Translations under genes and position numbers: made by a program
DNA from: Takakia lepidozioides
Lineage: Eukaryota > Streptophyta > Takakiopsida > Takakiales > Takakiaceae
Direction of reading: 5' to 3'
Length of the DNA: 64,000 bases
NCBI GenBank assembly: GCA_030704615.1
Contig: CM060732.1
Span: forward strand, 47,969,053 to 48,033,052
Shown here: piece by piece, positions 22,080 through 33,850 of the stretch
How positions within the stretch are numbered: position 1 is the stretch's first letter
Layout of the letters: the number at the start of each line of letters is the position of its first letter
The notes under the pieces: model-generated
Told to the model about the DNA's origin: nothing
Databases searched by the model: none
What the model saw: only the letters and a program-made list of their open reading frames with translations

Positions 22080-23870
22080 TATTTGTGTGGCAGTCACCAC
22101 ATAACCCAAAGGTTTTGACGATGCGCAGAGACCCTGGGGGCCATGCTGATCAGCCCAATAGCCCAACGTCTCACAGTGGTGGTAAAGAGAACATTCATTT
22201 TGCGCCTCCACCACATCAAGCCATACAAAGCACATGTCAGGCACATACCCACTCCCTGGAGAATTTCTTCAGCTTCGCATGAATTTCCTCCATTTGTGGA
22301 TCCAGCATGTCTACTGCCATGAATTTATGCACCTGGTTGTCTACCTCAATGCAGTTATGCCCAGGCTCCTTCACCTGTCCTCTATCATTGTTCTGACCTT
22401 TGCTGCATCGTCCCACCTGCCAGTCACTGCATATATGCTTGATAGTAGCATGTAAGTTGCAGCGGGCAGTGGATCCAACTAGAGAAGGGATTTTGTTGCA
22501 CGTTCTGCTAGCTCTACATTGCCAATTCTACAGGCAACAAGCAAGGCCCCCCACAGTGAAGCGTTTGGTTCCATCATCCAATCGCCCACGGCCAAAATGC
22601 TCCACTCCAGGAGTAAGGCCATGATCTTGACTCATGCAATCGAGGTAGTGGCGGCCTTCATTCACCAGGCCTGCATGGCTACATGCAGAGAAAAGACAGA
22701 GAAAGACGATATTGTCCAGTCTCAAACCTTCCTATTGCATTTGTTCAAATAGTCCGAAGGCCTCCCGACCACACCCATGCTGGGCATATCCTGCCATCAT
22801 GGTGGCAAAGAGACAATTCTTTAAGCTCTTCCTCCACATCATGCAATGCAAAGCGTGTGTCAGGCACACACCCGGCCTCCTTCATCTGCCCACATTCACC
22901 GCCTCCGCACATCATTTGCTCATAGGTCTCCAAAGCCTCCCTACCACATCCCTGCTGTGGATACCCTGTAAGCATCGTGTTCCATGACACCACATCTCAT
23001 TCAGCCATAGTGTTGAAAACTCCCTTTGCATCCTTAATGCACCCACATTTGGCATACATGTCCACCAGGGTAGTGTTCACAATGACATTTGGTACAATTC
23101 TAGCTTTGACGATGTCATCATGGACCTCTTTCCCCTTTTCCAGGGCTCCCAGGCTTGCACACAAATGAACGTGATGTGGTTGGGCTTCACCCCTTCGCGC
23201 ATCATTTGCTCACCACATCAAGGTGCCCTTACCACATTGTCCTTGACAATTCAGTATGCATCTCAGGGCCGAGTCTGATGAGAGGGCAAAACAGGCTGAA
23301 ATAGGTCGAAGAAGAAGGTGCCCTCACCACATTGGCCTTGACCTTGTGGCACGACCCATGGAGGATTTGACCACCCATGCTTGGTAAATCCTGCCAACAT
23401 TATATTCCACGTGATCAAAGATCGTTGAGGCATTCTGTTGAACACTTGGTGTGCATCCATGATGCTCCCGCACTTAACATACATGTTGACAAGGGTGTCG
23501 AGTAAAAAAAACATTTGGCGTGAATCCACTTTGGATAATGTGAGTGTGCACTTGCTTTCCAGCTTCAAGGCCTTTCATCTTGATGCACTTATGCAAGAGA
23601 CAGACATACATATCTGAATCTGCTGAAATGCTCTGAATCTGAAATGCCTCCTTGGTTTAAAGTATGTAGAGCCTCTTTAAGTCTGCCTGCCCCACAAGGC
23701 ATCTTCACATGCCCAGAAGTGCCAGAAGAGGCATTGTGGACTCCATCTCTTGATCCTCTTCTAGAAGTTGTGGTCATGGTTGAGGTGCTTGATTTTATCA
23801 ACTGTGCCACTGCAGCTGCTGCCTTTAGTTGACCATCTACGCATGCAGGTTTCTTGTAGCTATTGATCCA
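22080..23870 (-). pseudogene. PPR gene with E and DYW-like tail, copy C, decayed mosaic
   Basis: From the right: a leader (GSRDGVHNASSGTSGH), PPRs (DTLVNMYVKCGSIMDAHQVF), an intervening R3 repeat near 23200-23345, more PPR sequence near 23160-22990, and then MLTGYPQQGCGREALETYEQ. The last of these jumps directly into a DYW-family segment (GCVPDTRFALHDVEEELKEL) near 22860. Further left come LFSACSHAGLVNEGRHYLDC (22700), WDDAAKVRTMIEDR (22390) and a degenerate DYW core (YHHCETLGYWADQHG) near 22190. Stops and frameshifts occur throughout. The duplicated partial tail shows rearrangement between paralogues. The DYW domain is the deaminase-like module of plant organelle RNA editing factors; this copy cannot encode an intact one. 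Confidence 0.75.
23275..23345 (-). repeat. Dispersed repeat R3, copy 2
   Basis: Matches the R3 block at 19955-20035, with GAAGAAGAAGGTGCCCTCAC, and lies inside PPR copy C. Confidence 0.7.
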
Positions 23871-24432
23871 CAGGGAATCATACGTAATCTTAGTGCTTGA
23901 AATCTGGCCCTCTTGGATGAATCTGGACCCACACTCTATCCTTCTCCTTCAGCTATCCATGCCTCTGCACAAATCATGCATTCATCTTTGCCCTTGTTGC
24001 TAGCAGCTGACAATGACAACCTAGGAAACACCCAATCACACTAGTTCCTACGCTGAATTGCATCTGCTACTCTCTGTCATCTAACAGGGATTCAACTTTT
24101 TGCCTCGGTTGTCCCACCATTGACTGGGGTCAACAAAGTATTCATTCCACACCTTCTCCTCATCTCTGTTACCTGTTTTTTGATACTTTCCTGTTATCAC
24201 ATTGGCAGTATCATATCAAAGTCACTCCAAACCAGATTCACTCAACCAGCTAGAATTCAACATGGATATTTAGGGCCGATTCTGACAAGAGGGAAAAACA
24301 GGATGAAATGTGTTGAAGAAGATGCCTTCATTAGCAGTGCCTTGTTCTATCAATTGTGTGGTTGCCGCTGTTGTTTCTAGTTGACCATCTACCCAACGAG
24401 CTAACTTACAGAATTCAATATGCATCTCAGGG

Positions 24433-24602
24433 CTGAGTCTGATGAGAGGACAAAACAAGCTGAAATAGGTCGAAGAAGATGCCCTCACCACATTGTCCTT
24501 GAAAATTCAATATGCATCTCAGGGTCGAGTCTGATGAGAGGGCAAAACAGGCTGAAATAGGTCGAAGAAGAAGGTGCCCTCACCACATTGTCCTTGACCT
24601 TG
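24433..24602 (-). repeat. Dispersed repeat R3, two adjacent copies
   Basis: Two direct copies about 98 bp apart share TCTCAGGG, CGAGTCTGATGAGAGG(G/A)CAAAAC and TGCCCTCACCACATTGTCC. They lie upstream of PPR copy C. Confidence 0.7.
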
Positions 24603-25094
24603 TGGCATGACCCATGGAGGATTTGACCATCAATCCAAAAGGACCCCTTGTGTGTGCTGCTTGTGTCAGGTGATGTCGGATTGGTCTATGAGAACCACTA
24701 CGGTGCAGCTGAGTAGGCATAGATTGAAACACGGCCTGCTAAGACCGAGCTGACTCTCCTAAGAACCTTGTAAACATAATCAAGAAGAATATCAAATCAG
24801 GGTATTTACAGGAGCCAAGAGCCCCCATTTGCAGGATGGACAAACTTCTTCACATCGTACATTAAGAAAAAGCTAAACCTTGCGATTGCAGTTGTCCCAC
24901 CATTGTGCCTCCGCGCTCAAGCATGCGGGGGCACCATCCTCCCGTCGTCCTCCCTTCCCCCACGCGCATCTCTCCCGGGGTTTTTTTCGGTGATTTCGGG
25001 CAGCATGGGCAGGTACCAAAGAATTTGACGACGAAACGTGGCTACGAAACATGGCGACGATGATGTGACGATGATGATGGGGCACTATGGCACC

Positions 25095-25150
25095 CTATTC
25101 CTGCTCTACGCTAAACTAGCTTCCGACCTTCGGTCCTCGCTATAATAGTG
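25095..25150 (+). repeat. Dispersed repeat D1, copy 3 (partial)
   Basis: TTCCTGCTCTACGCTAAACT and CTTCCGACCTTCGGTC match copy 2, after which similarity is lost. Confidence 0.65.
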
Positions 25151-26564
25151 GAACCGAGGTAAGAGGGGGTGGGGAGGATTTGACAGGGGCATGCCGGAGG
25201 AGCCCCAGGCTGCCGGAATCCGGCGAAAGTACCATCAGATCCCACACGTCCATTAAGTTCTTAAATTATTCTTATTGTCTTCCATAAGGGTCTACTTATT
25301 ATTTTTCAATACCCCAATAAATTTTCCACTGTAGATAAGGACTTTCTTATGTTGTTGATTGTTATAGAGTTTTATGTCCTCTTTTATCAAGTGGCCATTT
25401 GTATGTGTTATGTCCACCTGGTTTGCTACATGCATATCAATTGGTACATACTACCTACATTATCAATAGATCCATGTCCCTCTCTCACTATCCATATAAT
25501 TGAATTCACAATTTGTCATGACCGCTAGACCAAGCAATCTTAAACAACCGAGACAAATAACTATGGCCAATCGTCAACACCGATGGCGCACAACCCTATT
25601 GATTACTCTTACTTCACGCGTCAAGAGTGACGCTGGCAGCCACAATGTTAATATTCTAAACCAAAACTATATGATACCGCCACCATTAATCTTTATCCTA
25701 CAGTATCAAATCACTTACCGCTCTCACCCTCAACAAATGCAAGATTAAAAGTGGCCAGCAGGTCAGCCTTAGGCGGCTCGTTATCGAACGAAGTCTAAAT
25801 GGTAGGCTGAAACATGAAGACAAATTTAGATCTGGTGACATTGGTGATTTATTCCGGTATTCATGCGGCGTTCAATGTCATCCATTTGTTAGGATGCCAA
25901 CTATAGCCATGCATGAGCCTTCCATCCAAGCTAGAAGGCCATAACTCCAAAGAATGTTAGCAGGGCCATTTTGGTTTGTGTGGCTAACTTGTAGATGATC
26001 TTTTCTTCCATAGAATGTCTCGACTGATGTGGTGTGCTTGGACATGAATAGGCAATGGTCTTTTGGTTCACATCGACAGGCTCCAAAAGCCCGCTAAAAT
26101 AGCCTCCAAGACCCTCAATGCTCCTCTAAAAATTTGGCAGGTCCCAGACTCCTGTAGCTGATTTCCATCCGGCAATGACCATTTCTCATCCAAAAGAGCC
26201 AATTTTTATCCGCAAAGCCCATTGTCATGGATGGACCCAATTATGTCACCCTCCCCTCCCCCCCCCCATGACTTCTAGAACAACACTCACGGACTGTTGG
26301 TATCAGGTTTACTACATACCATACCAGTAGAGTACCAAGGGTTTCACAAAATGTTCATACCAGTCCGGTAGTATAATGGCAGATGTATTTTGTCGGGATA
26401 TAGGTAATGCATATTTCATATCATGATCACAATATCAACTGGTCTCAGGGGTCATTGACATTGGTATCATTCAAGTGCCATTTTTAATTATAATTTAAAT
26501 TAACAATTACACTTTACCAATTATCAAGTATCCAGAGGATTTTCTGTTCATAAAAAGTGCACAG
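25151..26564. other. Stretch with no supported gene
   Basis: No coding motif is visible. A C-rich run lies at about 26257-26269. GGTAC/ATACC words around 26290-26370 and 26935-27010 suggest a degenerate inverted-repeat element, but ends could not be defined. Confidence 0.3.
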
Positions 26565-26745
26565 TGTGTCACCTTGGTGATTCGGGGTTCGAACCCCGCT
26601 GGCCTGCCTCGTGTGTGGATTATTTGTATATGATCTTGGGCATTATTTGTCCTCATGGCCCATAAATGAAAGGGGGTTAATTTTTCCCCCTCCTCAAGGG
26701 TTTGACCCTTGATTTGTGGGCTGTTGCTCTGTTTTCTTTTTTTTT
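26565..26745 (+). mobile_element. Possible SINE or tRNA-derived fragment
   Basis: CGGGGTTCGAACCCCG near 26584 forms a perfect T-arm with a B-box. The downstream body ends in a T-rich/A-rich tail near 26745. No convincing A-box is present, so an intact tRNA gene is unlikely. Confidence 0.4.
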
Positions 26746-27244
26746 AAATGAAAAAAAAGGTTCATTATATAAGTAAGAGAAAAAGTTCATTACATATATT
26801 ATACATACAATACATACCTAACTGTGCAAATTATTTGTACAATACTATTTGTCACAAGTAGAATACTCATACCAGAGCAAACAGTGAGGATGACGGCGGG
26901 GAAGTACTCTTATGGCGGCTGCTATATAGAAGTCTATACCAGCCTGGTCCTACATACCGGCCTGGTCTGATATTACATACCGGTTCATATGCCAGTACAT
27001 CTACATATAAAATGTACCGGCTCCTTCGCCTAATGCCGACATTGGTGGAGACTCTTGGAAAACAGCTCCATAATCTATCACTTGACTTCTAGATAAAATT
27101 AGAGACATTAAAAGTAACTCTCTATTTAAAGAGGCTTTTGTTTTAAAATTAAAGGTAGTTCACATATATAGTAAAAGTAAATATATATAGTAAAAATAGG
27201 TCTAAAAGGCAAGTCTTTAGTGATTGCTTTTAGCCTAGCTAGAC

Positions 27245-27253
27245 CTATATAAG
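27245..27253 (+). promoter_or_regulatory. Candidate TATA box of GH17 gene 2
   Basis: CTATATAAG lies about 310 bp upstream of the ATG at 27563. A start about 30 bp downstream would give a 5' UTR near 285 nt that includes the block conserved with gene 1. Confidence 0.4.
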
Positions 27254-27562
27254 AAGCTCCACGGTGAAGCTACAAATCAGTTGTTCATGCTGTGTGCTTC
27301 TATGGTTGGGTGGAGAGCTTCTATACAATCCTCTATTTTGTTCTATCTATGTTGAAACATTGAGAGACAAGTTTGATTAGAAAACTTATAACTTTTGAAG
27401 CGTGCATCACTTACAAGCATTGAAGAGCTTCAGCGGTACCTGGGATTAGAACAGCAAAATAGTTGGGCAAGCAATCGAAAACTCTCGGAAGTGACTGTGC
27501 AGCCGCAAGTGGGTGCGTTGAAATCGGGTGTACAATTTCTTCGGGGACTTGGTTCACCAAAG

Positions 27563-28951
27563 ATGTGGCCATTTGTACCTAGTCCAGCTTTCATGCCCGT
27601 CGCTTGGCTGCGGTCAGCGAACCTGCTACTGCTGCTGATTTTGTTGTCAATGAGCGATTGGGTCTCAGTTACAAGTAAGCTTCAGTCCCGTGTCCTAGGC
27701 CGCAGGGTGATTTGTTTGTCAGCTGGCTTCGATAGGTAGTGTCTCTGAATACACCAGGTCTTCTTGATGCACCTCGAACAGAATTTCGTCATGTGTTTTA
27801 GCCCACCATGTCACGTTAAAGGGCTTTGAAATCTGATGCTTTGTCGTAAAGTTTGATATGATATGTTCGACCCATCGATTGCTCACTTGAGGCTTTCCGA
27901 ACTTTAAAAGGGAGCAATGAAACTTGGTTCCTATTTCACAGAGAATATATTTGTGGGTATCTGTGCAGGTGCTTCTACTATTGGAGTCTCCTATGGCAGA
28001 CAGGGGGATAATCTTCCATCGCCGCAACAAGTAGTCCAACTACTCCAATCTTTACAGGTGCAGAACGTCAAAATCTATGACACAGATGGAGGAGTGCTTG
28101 GAGCGTTTGCAAACACAGGGATTGACGTCTCCATAACAATGTTGAACCAGGATATTCCAAATATCGCTTCCAGTGAAGGTGCGGCACAAAACTGGGTTAG
28201 CACCAACTTGCAGCCGTACATCCCTGCAACTAAGATCAGCTTGATTGCAGTGGGAAACGAGATATTGACTAGCGATGATGGGATAGCGTTGCAGCTGGTA
28301 CCAGCAATGCAGAATTTGCACAGTGCTCTAGTATCTGCAGGTTTGGATGGGAGCATTAAAATCTCGACTCCGCATGCTTTCAATGTGCTGCAGACCTCAT
28401 ACCCTCCATCTGCAGGAGCTTTTCTGAGCAGCTATGCTACGTCGGTCATGCAGCCTCTCTTAGGCTTTTTGGCTGAAACACAGTCGGTGTTCCTAGTGAA
28501 CGTTTACCCGTTTTTCAGCTACACATACAACTCCGGAACAATAGATATAAACTACGCGCTCTTCAATCCAAACGCCCCCACAGTTACAGATCAAGGCCGA
28601 ACGTACAACAACTTGTTTGATGCACAGATTGACGCATTAATCTCTGCCATGACAGCCCTTGGCTATGGGGATATACCTATGGTGATAACAGAGTCTGGGT
28701 GGCCTTCTGTCGGTGACCCGGACCAGGTGGGTGCCAGTTTGGCAAACGCACAAACCTACAGCAACAACCTTGTGAAGCACGTTCTCGCAAATCCACCGCT
28801 TGGCACCCCTCTAAGACCTGGAGTCGCAATTCAGACTTACATATTTGCAGTCTTCAACGAAGACCAAAAGCCCGGTGCCACCAGTGAGCGCAACTGGGGT
28901 CTTTATTATCCCGACATGACACCAGTGTACACCGCAAGTTTGTCCGTTTGA
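27563..28951 (+). CDS. GH17 glucan endo-1,3-beta-glucosidase, copy 2 (two exons)
   Basis: Proposed CDS is join(27563..27674, 27969..28951), 364 aa. Exon 1 gives MWPFVPSPAFMPVAWLRSAN and then a Leu-rich signal peptide, ending ACAA|GTAAGC. The 294-nt intron ends CTGTGCAG, and the join reads VTSASTIGVSYGRQGDNLPS. The acid/base glutamate is in AVGNEILTS (about E135) and the nucleophile in ITESGWPS (about E279). The C-terminus (SLSV) matches copy 1, with no CBM43 or GPI region. Expected role is secreted cleavage of beta-1,3-glucan. It is very similar to copy 1 through the whole catalytic domain, and the intron position and phase are identical. This argues for duplication of a genomic segment, not retroposition. 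Confidence 0.92.
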
Positions 28952-29345
28952 GTAAAGCTTCCTTGATTTGTGCTCAGTGTTCCATCACGCTGGGTTACAA
29001 ATTCACACCTCGGCAGGGTAGATGGAAAAAAGATCTAGGAAACTGATCATACTTTTCAGCTGGGGCTGAACATTAAGGTTGAACATTCTTTTGTGAGTTG
29101 CATTTTGAGTTTGGGGATAGTTATGATATCAGAAGCTTTCATTCTATAGAAACTTGATTCATGTTTAATATTTTACCCAGGATCAGATTGATCACCAGAC
29201 AGCCAGCTGATCAACCACAACACACCATGTACTACTTGGAATTGAGCTACACGAAGAATCTTACCTCTTGTCTCTCTGTGTTCCAAAGACATACTGAAGT
29301 TGTTGATAGCTTCTCTTTGTATGCACAGAGTGAGGGAATGCAGGG
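28952..29345 (+). other. 3' flank of GH17 gene 2, duplicated after gene 1
   Basis: ACACCTCGGCAGGGTA and TTGATCACCAGACAG...TGATCAACCACAACACACCATG correspond to the gene 1 flank. Likely 3' UTR and downstream sequence. Confidence 0.55.
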
Positions 29346-30049
29346 TCAGCCATCTTTGCAGGTCACCACACATTGCTTGGTGTGTCTAAGAAGTACACAA
29401 TTGGTGCTAGTAGCCTCATCTTTCACATAAATTCAAATAAATATAACTGCTAAATACAGAACAAATTTGCAACCTTACAACCATATGTTGGTGTGGTGTG
29501 AGGGCATGCGACAAGGCAAGCATGAAGCTTTCACAAGCTTGCATGTTATATGCTTCAGGTTCTGCTGAACTGTTTATGCTGCTTGAATGGCGTGGCTTGT
29601 ACTTTAGTTTCTTTGGCTTGTGCTTAGTTGCAATGAGCAAATCAACCTTGCTGGATCTTTGTGATGCACAATAGAGCCCTCAGTAAGGGCCAAGTGTCTT
29701 CAGAAACTGTCGATCGGAAGTTTTGAAGGGATAAAAATTTTCCAATTTGAGTTGCGCAAGGACATAGGAGTGAGTGGTTGAATCACTTCACGCTGAGGCC
29801 TTCTTTCAAGCCTACAGTGACGGTTAAGAACTATTTTCTGTACCAAGTATCATTGTACATATCTCTTTCCTGCTGTTGTTGGAGAACAGTCCATAGAATG
29901 CAACCCAATCACAAATGCTGCTGTGTTAAGTGATTAGATACTCCTCTGCAAGACATCAGTTTTGGTGGGTTGGACGCCTTGCTGTCTGGTAAGATATCCG
30001 TTTTTGACACCTTACCAGCATTTCATACCAGAATCTGTCAGCTCTTCTG
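29346..30049. other. Intergenic stretch
   Basis: No gene is recognised. It should contain the 3' ends of the converging glucanase 2 and exonuclease genes. Confidence 0.4.
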
Positions 30050-32487
30050 TCAAGTTTGCTTTGCATCCAAACACCAACAATAGAAGTGGGGTTCGAAGTG
30101 CTGAGGCAAAACAAATGGGTTCATGCTCTCCACCTCCTCCTGAGAGGTAAACATGTCATCCCGGTCAGGGGTTTTTGGTGCTGGATGAGGATGACTGACA
30201 TATCGCATGCGTTTGTACAAGCGCATGGCTGCAATAGCATCCTCGCACGGGTCGTGACTCTTTCCTCTCTGGATCGCATACCTGCATCAGGTGACATATC
30301 AAGTACAGCCATACATGCCTGACAAATCCAATGTCACTTCAATATGGCCAAAAAGGAGAGAGTAACTGACCCCAAATAGGTTTCGGTTAGGAACCGCAAC
30401 CTGTGACTGGTGCCATTTGTCTTCAACAGTGGCTGGTAGATGGCTGTGTCCCTGAGGGATAGTATCAGTCAGATCTGAGTATCATGTGCAATGGAACCAT
30501 CATAAAGAAAGAAAATACCAAGCTTCGTAAGGCCTTTGCTACAATGCAGAAGTTGATAAGCTGTATATAGAAGCAGAGAAAACTAGAGCCACAGCCAACC
30601 TGATTAGGTGTGCAGGATAGTCCAGGCGCAGGCAGGCTAAGTCATGGCGCAAATCATGGCCTACCAGCAGTCGATCTGCCCCCAGAATTGCCTGCACGCG
30701 CCGGCGGGCATGTTTAAAGGGCATGGCATCTTTAAAATCTGCTGCCTGAATCCCAGTGATTTGGTACCTACACTCCCAATCACCCACCCATACTCAGGCC
30801 CCGAAGCCCCAAAATACATGAGATGAAAGGTAGGACCATGAGGTACAAAAAGAGAAGGAAGAGAAAAGAAGGGGAGGGAAGGAGCCATGCCGGAAATCAG
30901 TGACAGGCATGTACGGGTACACGTAGGTATGAAGCAGAACAGTCTCACACTCATCCACCAAACAAACCCGTGCACAGAGATCAACAAGGCCATCCTTGCC
31001 GCCACCCACCATCTCACAATCCATTGCTACTGCAGCCTTTGGTAGGAGTCCTGAAGCACACACATCAAACTCATCCATAGTTCCGTGTGCTCTTTTAGTT
31101 GAGTTATCTGTGGAAGTGGTCATCACCTGCCAAAAAAGACATTCTAAATAAGCTATGTAAGCACTGAGCCGAGACGAGTCACACCTTCATCTGTAGAGAA
31201 GTCAGAATATACAAACCAAATACAAAGTTCCAATTAGTATGCATGCAGCCTGTCCAGACAGGCCTCTAATGGAAGGAAAGGAGTACCATCAATCTAGACA
31301 CCTCATGAAGACGACAAAGTTGGTTAGAACACATGACAAAAAAAATGAAGCCAACAATGCTGAACAAACAAACAGAAATTTTCCGAGGCTCACTTGCTGA
31401 CATGGAAAAATAGCTTCGGTTGTACATCCCAAACGATGGGCAGCAAGTGCTTCTTCATTTTCCAGGAAATCAAGGCACAGTGTGCACCCCCTTTTCCCAA
31501 ATTTATATGCACATTCCTTCTTGGCCAGAGGACCTGCAATTCTTTTGCACAGTTACATATGCCTTTTGCATTCATTTCCACATGTAATCAGGGAAAGTAC
31601 AACTCCTTTTAATGCATCCAATGATTTTTATTCAACAAAGGAGGATTCAACTATGAGTAGACACTGACACGGGATTGAGTAATTTTCAAAGAAACTCGGG
31701 AAAAGAGAAGCACTTCTCCTACCAAGAAGATGCTCACGAAGCGCCTCGAAACAAAAGCAATGTTTCCTGCAGCCACCGCACCGAGGCTCGTGCTCAGAGT
31801 GGCCGGCCTTGCTCATGTGATGTGCCAAATTCAAGCTGCTTCGAAATTGCTTGAAGCATAGTGCACATCTGCAGCAACAATCCACTATGAGGGTTCAGAT
31901 TCCGCCCTAACATTCGAGATCTCAGAGGACCTTTGCACCGAATATCAAGCAAGGTGTATACCTCCGTTGCATTTTTCCATGGCGAGAGTTGTGAAACAGA
32001 GATTACCACTGTTGAGCATCATAAAACAGTATCCAGGAGAGAGTTTACGTGTATATCACATAGACATAAGTGGACCGAACATCTGTTCACGCACTCCTAC
32101 CCACAGCTCATTAACAAAAAGCTGGCCGAAAAACTTTCTCGTTCCACAAAGATGATCAGAAGGCCGTGGTACAATTCCAACTAACCACTTCGAGGAATAC
32201 CCAGAAGGGCACTTGCTCGCAAAATTAAGAAGAAGCATTACCGATTGTTCAGAACCAAATGTTCAGACACTAAGCCAGTTCTTCAACCACCCTTATAAAT
32301 GAGCGCATAGCTGGTGCCCAAACTCGTGAGAATTTTCCCTGAAATCCAGAGACTGGGATTCATAAACACACTAGCCCAGTTCTTCATTTTCCCAGAGAAA
32401 GCATGGAGAATGGAGAAGGAGGGTTTGAATCCCCAATGGAAGCATAAAAGACCTGATGCGCTCCTCGCCGTCCTTGGCTGCATCCAT
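30050..32487 (-). CDS. REXO4-like DEDDh RNA exonuclease with N-terminal zinc fingers (seven exons)
   Basis: Proposed CDS is complement(join(30050..30281, 30371..30451, 30600..30767, 30891..31126, 31394..31533, 31723..31868, 32453..32487)). All phases agree and the total is 1038 nt, 345 aa. The start ATG at 32487 gives MDAAKDGEERIR. Residues 13-61 hold C2H2-type finger sequence (CALCFKQF...HHMSKAGH, then RCGGCRKHC). A third CxxC/HxxxxC unit lies near 77-97. The exonuclease domain has AMDCEM (D143, E145), GHDLRHDL (D224) and H278DPCED283, giving the DEDDh set. Family members trim RNA 3' ends, usually in rRNA processing. Six introns are present. The fourth (30890-30768) begins GC and ends AG; phase and the family sequence DFR-YQITGI require that junction. 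Upstream UTR is not defined. I consider the gene intact. Confidence 0.88.
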
Positions 32488-32724
32488 GGCCACGCCCGTG
32501 TTGCAGCATCCAAGAGTCTTGACAACAAGCCAGAGGCTGCCTTGGCGGGAAGCGTCCCTTGACCCCCACGCGTAGCTATTCTACATCAATCCCAAACCAG
32601 AGAGATTTCATCCATGAAAGCAACGAAGAGGAACTAGTTCTTGGTTACGGATGGAAGACGTACTTACCTCCACCTCAGGGCTTACCATTGCTAGTTCGTA
32701 AAGCACTGCCAAAAAAATTCATTT

Positions 32725-32827
32725 GTTTTTTTTTTTTTTTTTTTTTTTTTGTATTTATCGTGCCGTTAAAAAGCAGAATTCATTGGGGTGCGGATTGCAC
32801 CCCATCAGCTCCCTCGGGTGTAAAGCC
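32725..32827. repeat. Poly(T) run and partial MITE-like repeat
   Basis: A T-tract of about 24 is followed by CCGTTAAAAAGCAGAATTCA and GCACCCCATCAGCTCCCTCG. The same words occur at 40164-40230 on the other side of the gypsy element. Confidence 0.65.
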
Positions 32828-33312
32828 AGATTCTCACCCACCCAGTTATTCCTCTTCCTCTACGGGTATTGAGCTATCACGGGGATGTGCGCTCGGTAAA
32901 GCAGGCTAGCGAGATAGGCAGGATCCAACGGAGAGGAGTCAGAATCATTCACATAGATTAACACATCCTCACTCACACCTTCTTCATCCAGAACTCACAC
33001 ACAGGTACACTAGGGTTCACACACCATATGTACACCGCCGCCTTAAGCGTCATGTTGATCTCTTTTATAAACAAAGGCCCACAATCTCATCTAACCAAGT
33101 GGCAAGCCCTGATTGGTTATTTGGATTCCATCCGGGTGTCTGTCCAGATAGGACGCCACCTCATTTTATTTTAGAAGCTGTTAATATAAGACAATACTTA
33201 GTTTAAAAATAGATTGTTTCCTGGTTTCATCCAAGCCCTTTTCCAACGGTCATCATCCAGCGTCTGTTCATCCAAATGTGAAAAGGTAGGTAGAAGGAAT
33301 CTAGCCATTACA
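32828..33312 (-). repeat. Left (3') LTR
   Basis: Shares ACGGGTATTGAGCTATCACG, CGAGATAGGCAGGATCCAAC and TTCATCCAAATG with the right LTR, ending AGCCATTACA on the plus strand. On the minus strand it starts TGTAATGG. Confidence 0.88.
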
Positions 33313-33586
33313 TATGTAAAGCCTCCTGCACACAAAGAAGCGAGCTCCAGCGAGCTACCTAACAAACACTATGCTCAAGACAGGGAGCAGTGTTGCTCAA
33401 GGTCACACTAAGATAGGATGAAAAAACCGCAACAAGGAAAACTTTGCTCTGCAATTTGAGCGAAGGGCAAAACCTTGTAGGGGAAAAACCCTATCTTGTG
33501 AGGTGTGCAACCGGGAGAACTACAAAGAGAAATGAGATGGATCCTAGGTAGGAGCAGCTGAATAAAAGATAGTGTCATGAGTCAGT

Positions 33587-33850
33587 CTAGGTAGCAACGG
33601 AAACAGAATCAAGCCGAGCACGCTTCTTGGGAGTTAAAACCACATGACGATTCTCCATATTGAGGCAGGTCAAATCAAACTGCAGCTTAGAAGGGACAAG
33701 CTGAGAAACATGAACGGTCCCTACAATCTCCGCCGTAGAAAGATGCTGAGGAAGGAGACGGTACTGTCGACCAGGCAGAATCGCATGAATCAGATAAGGC
33801 CCATCGATCCTCATCTTGGATTTGGTGACCTGTTTGCCAGGCTACAATCG
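33587..33850 (-). pseudogene. Integrase C-terminal GPY/F-like region
   Basis: The frame reads KMRIDGPYLIHAILPGRQYR, then VHVSQLVPS, ending in a basic stretch (TPKKRARLDSV). GPY followed by a Leu-Pro-Gly turn is the gypsy integrase GPY/F module. I see no chromodomain after it. Confidence 0.65.

Noticed and set aside
26584-26600. Possible tRNA gene from a perfect T-arm
   Set aside because: No acceptor, D-arm or anticodon arm could be folded in the upstream sequence; a SINE or tRNA relic fits better.
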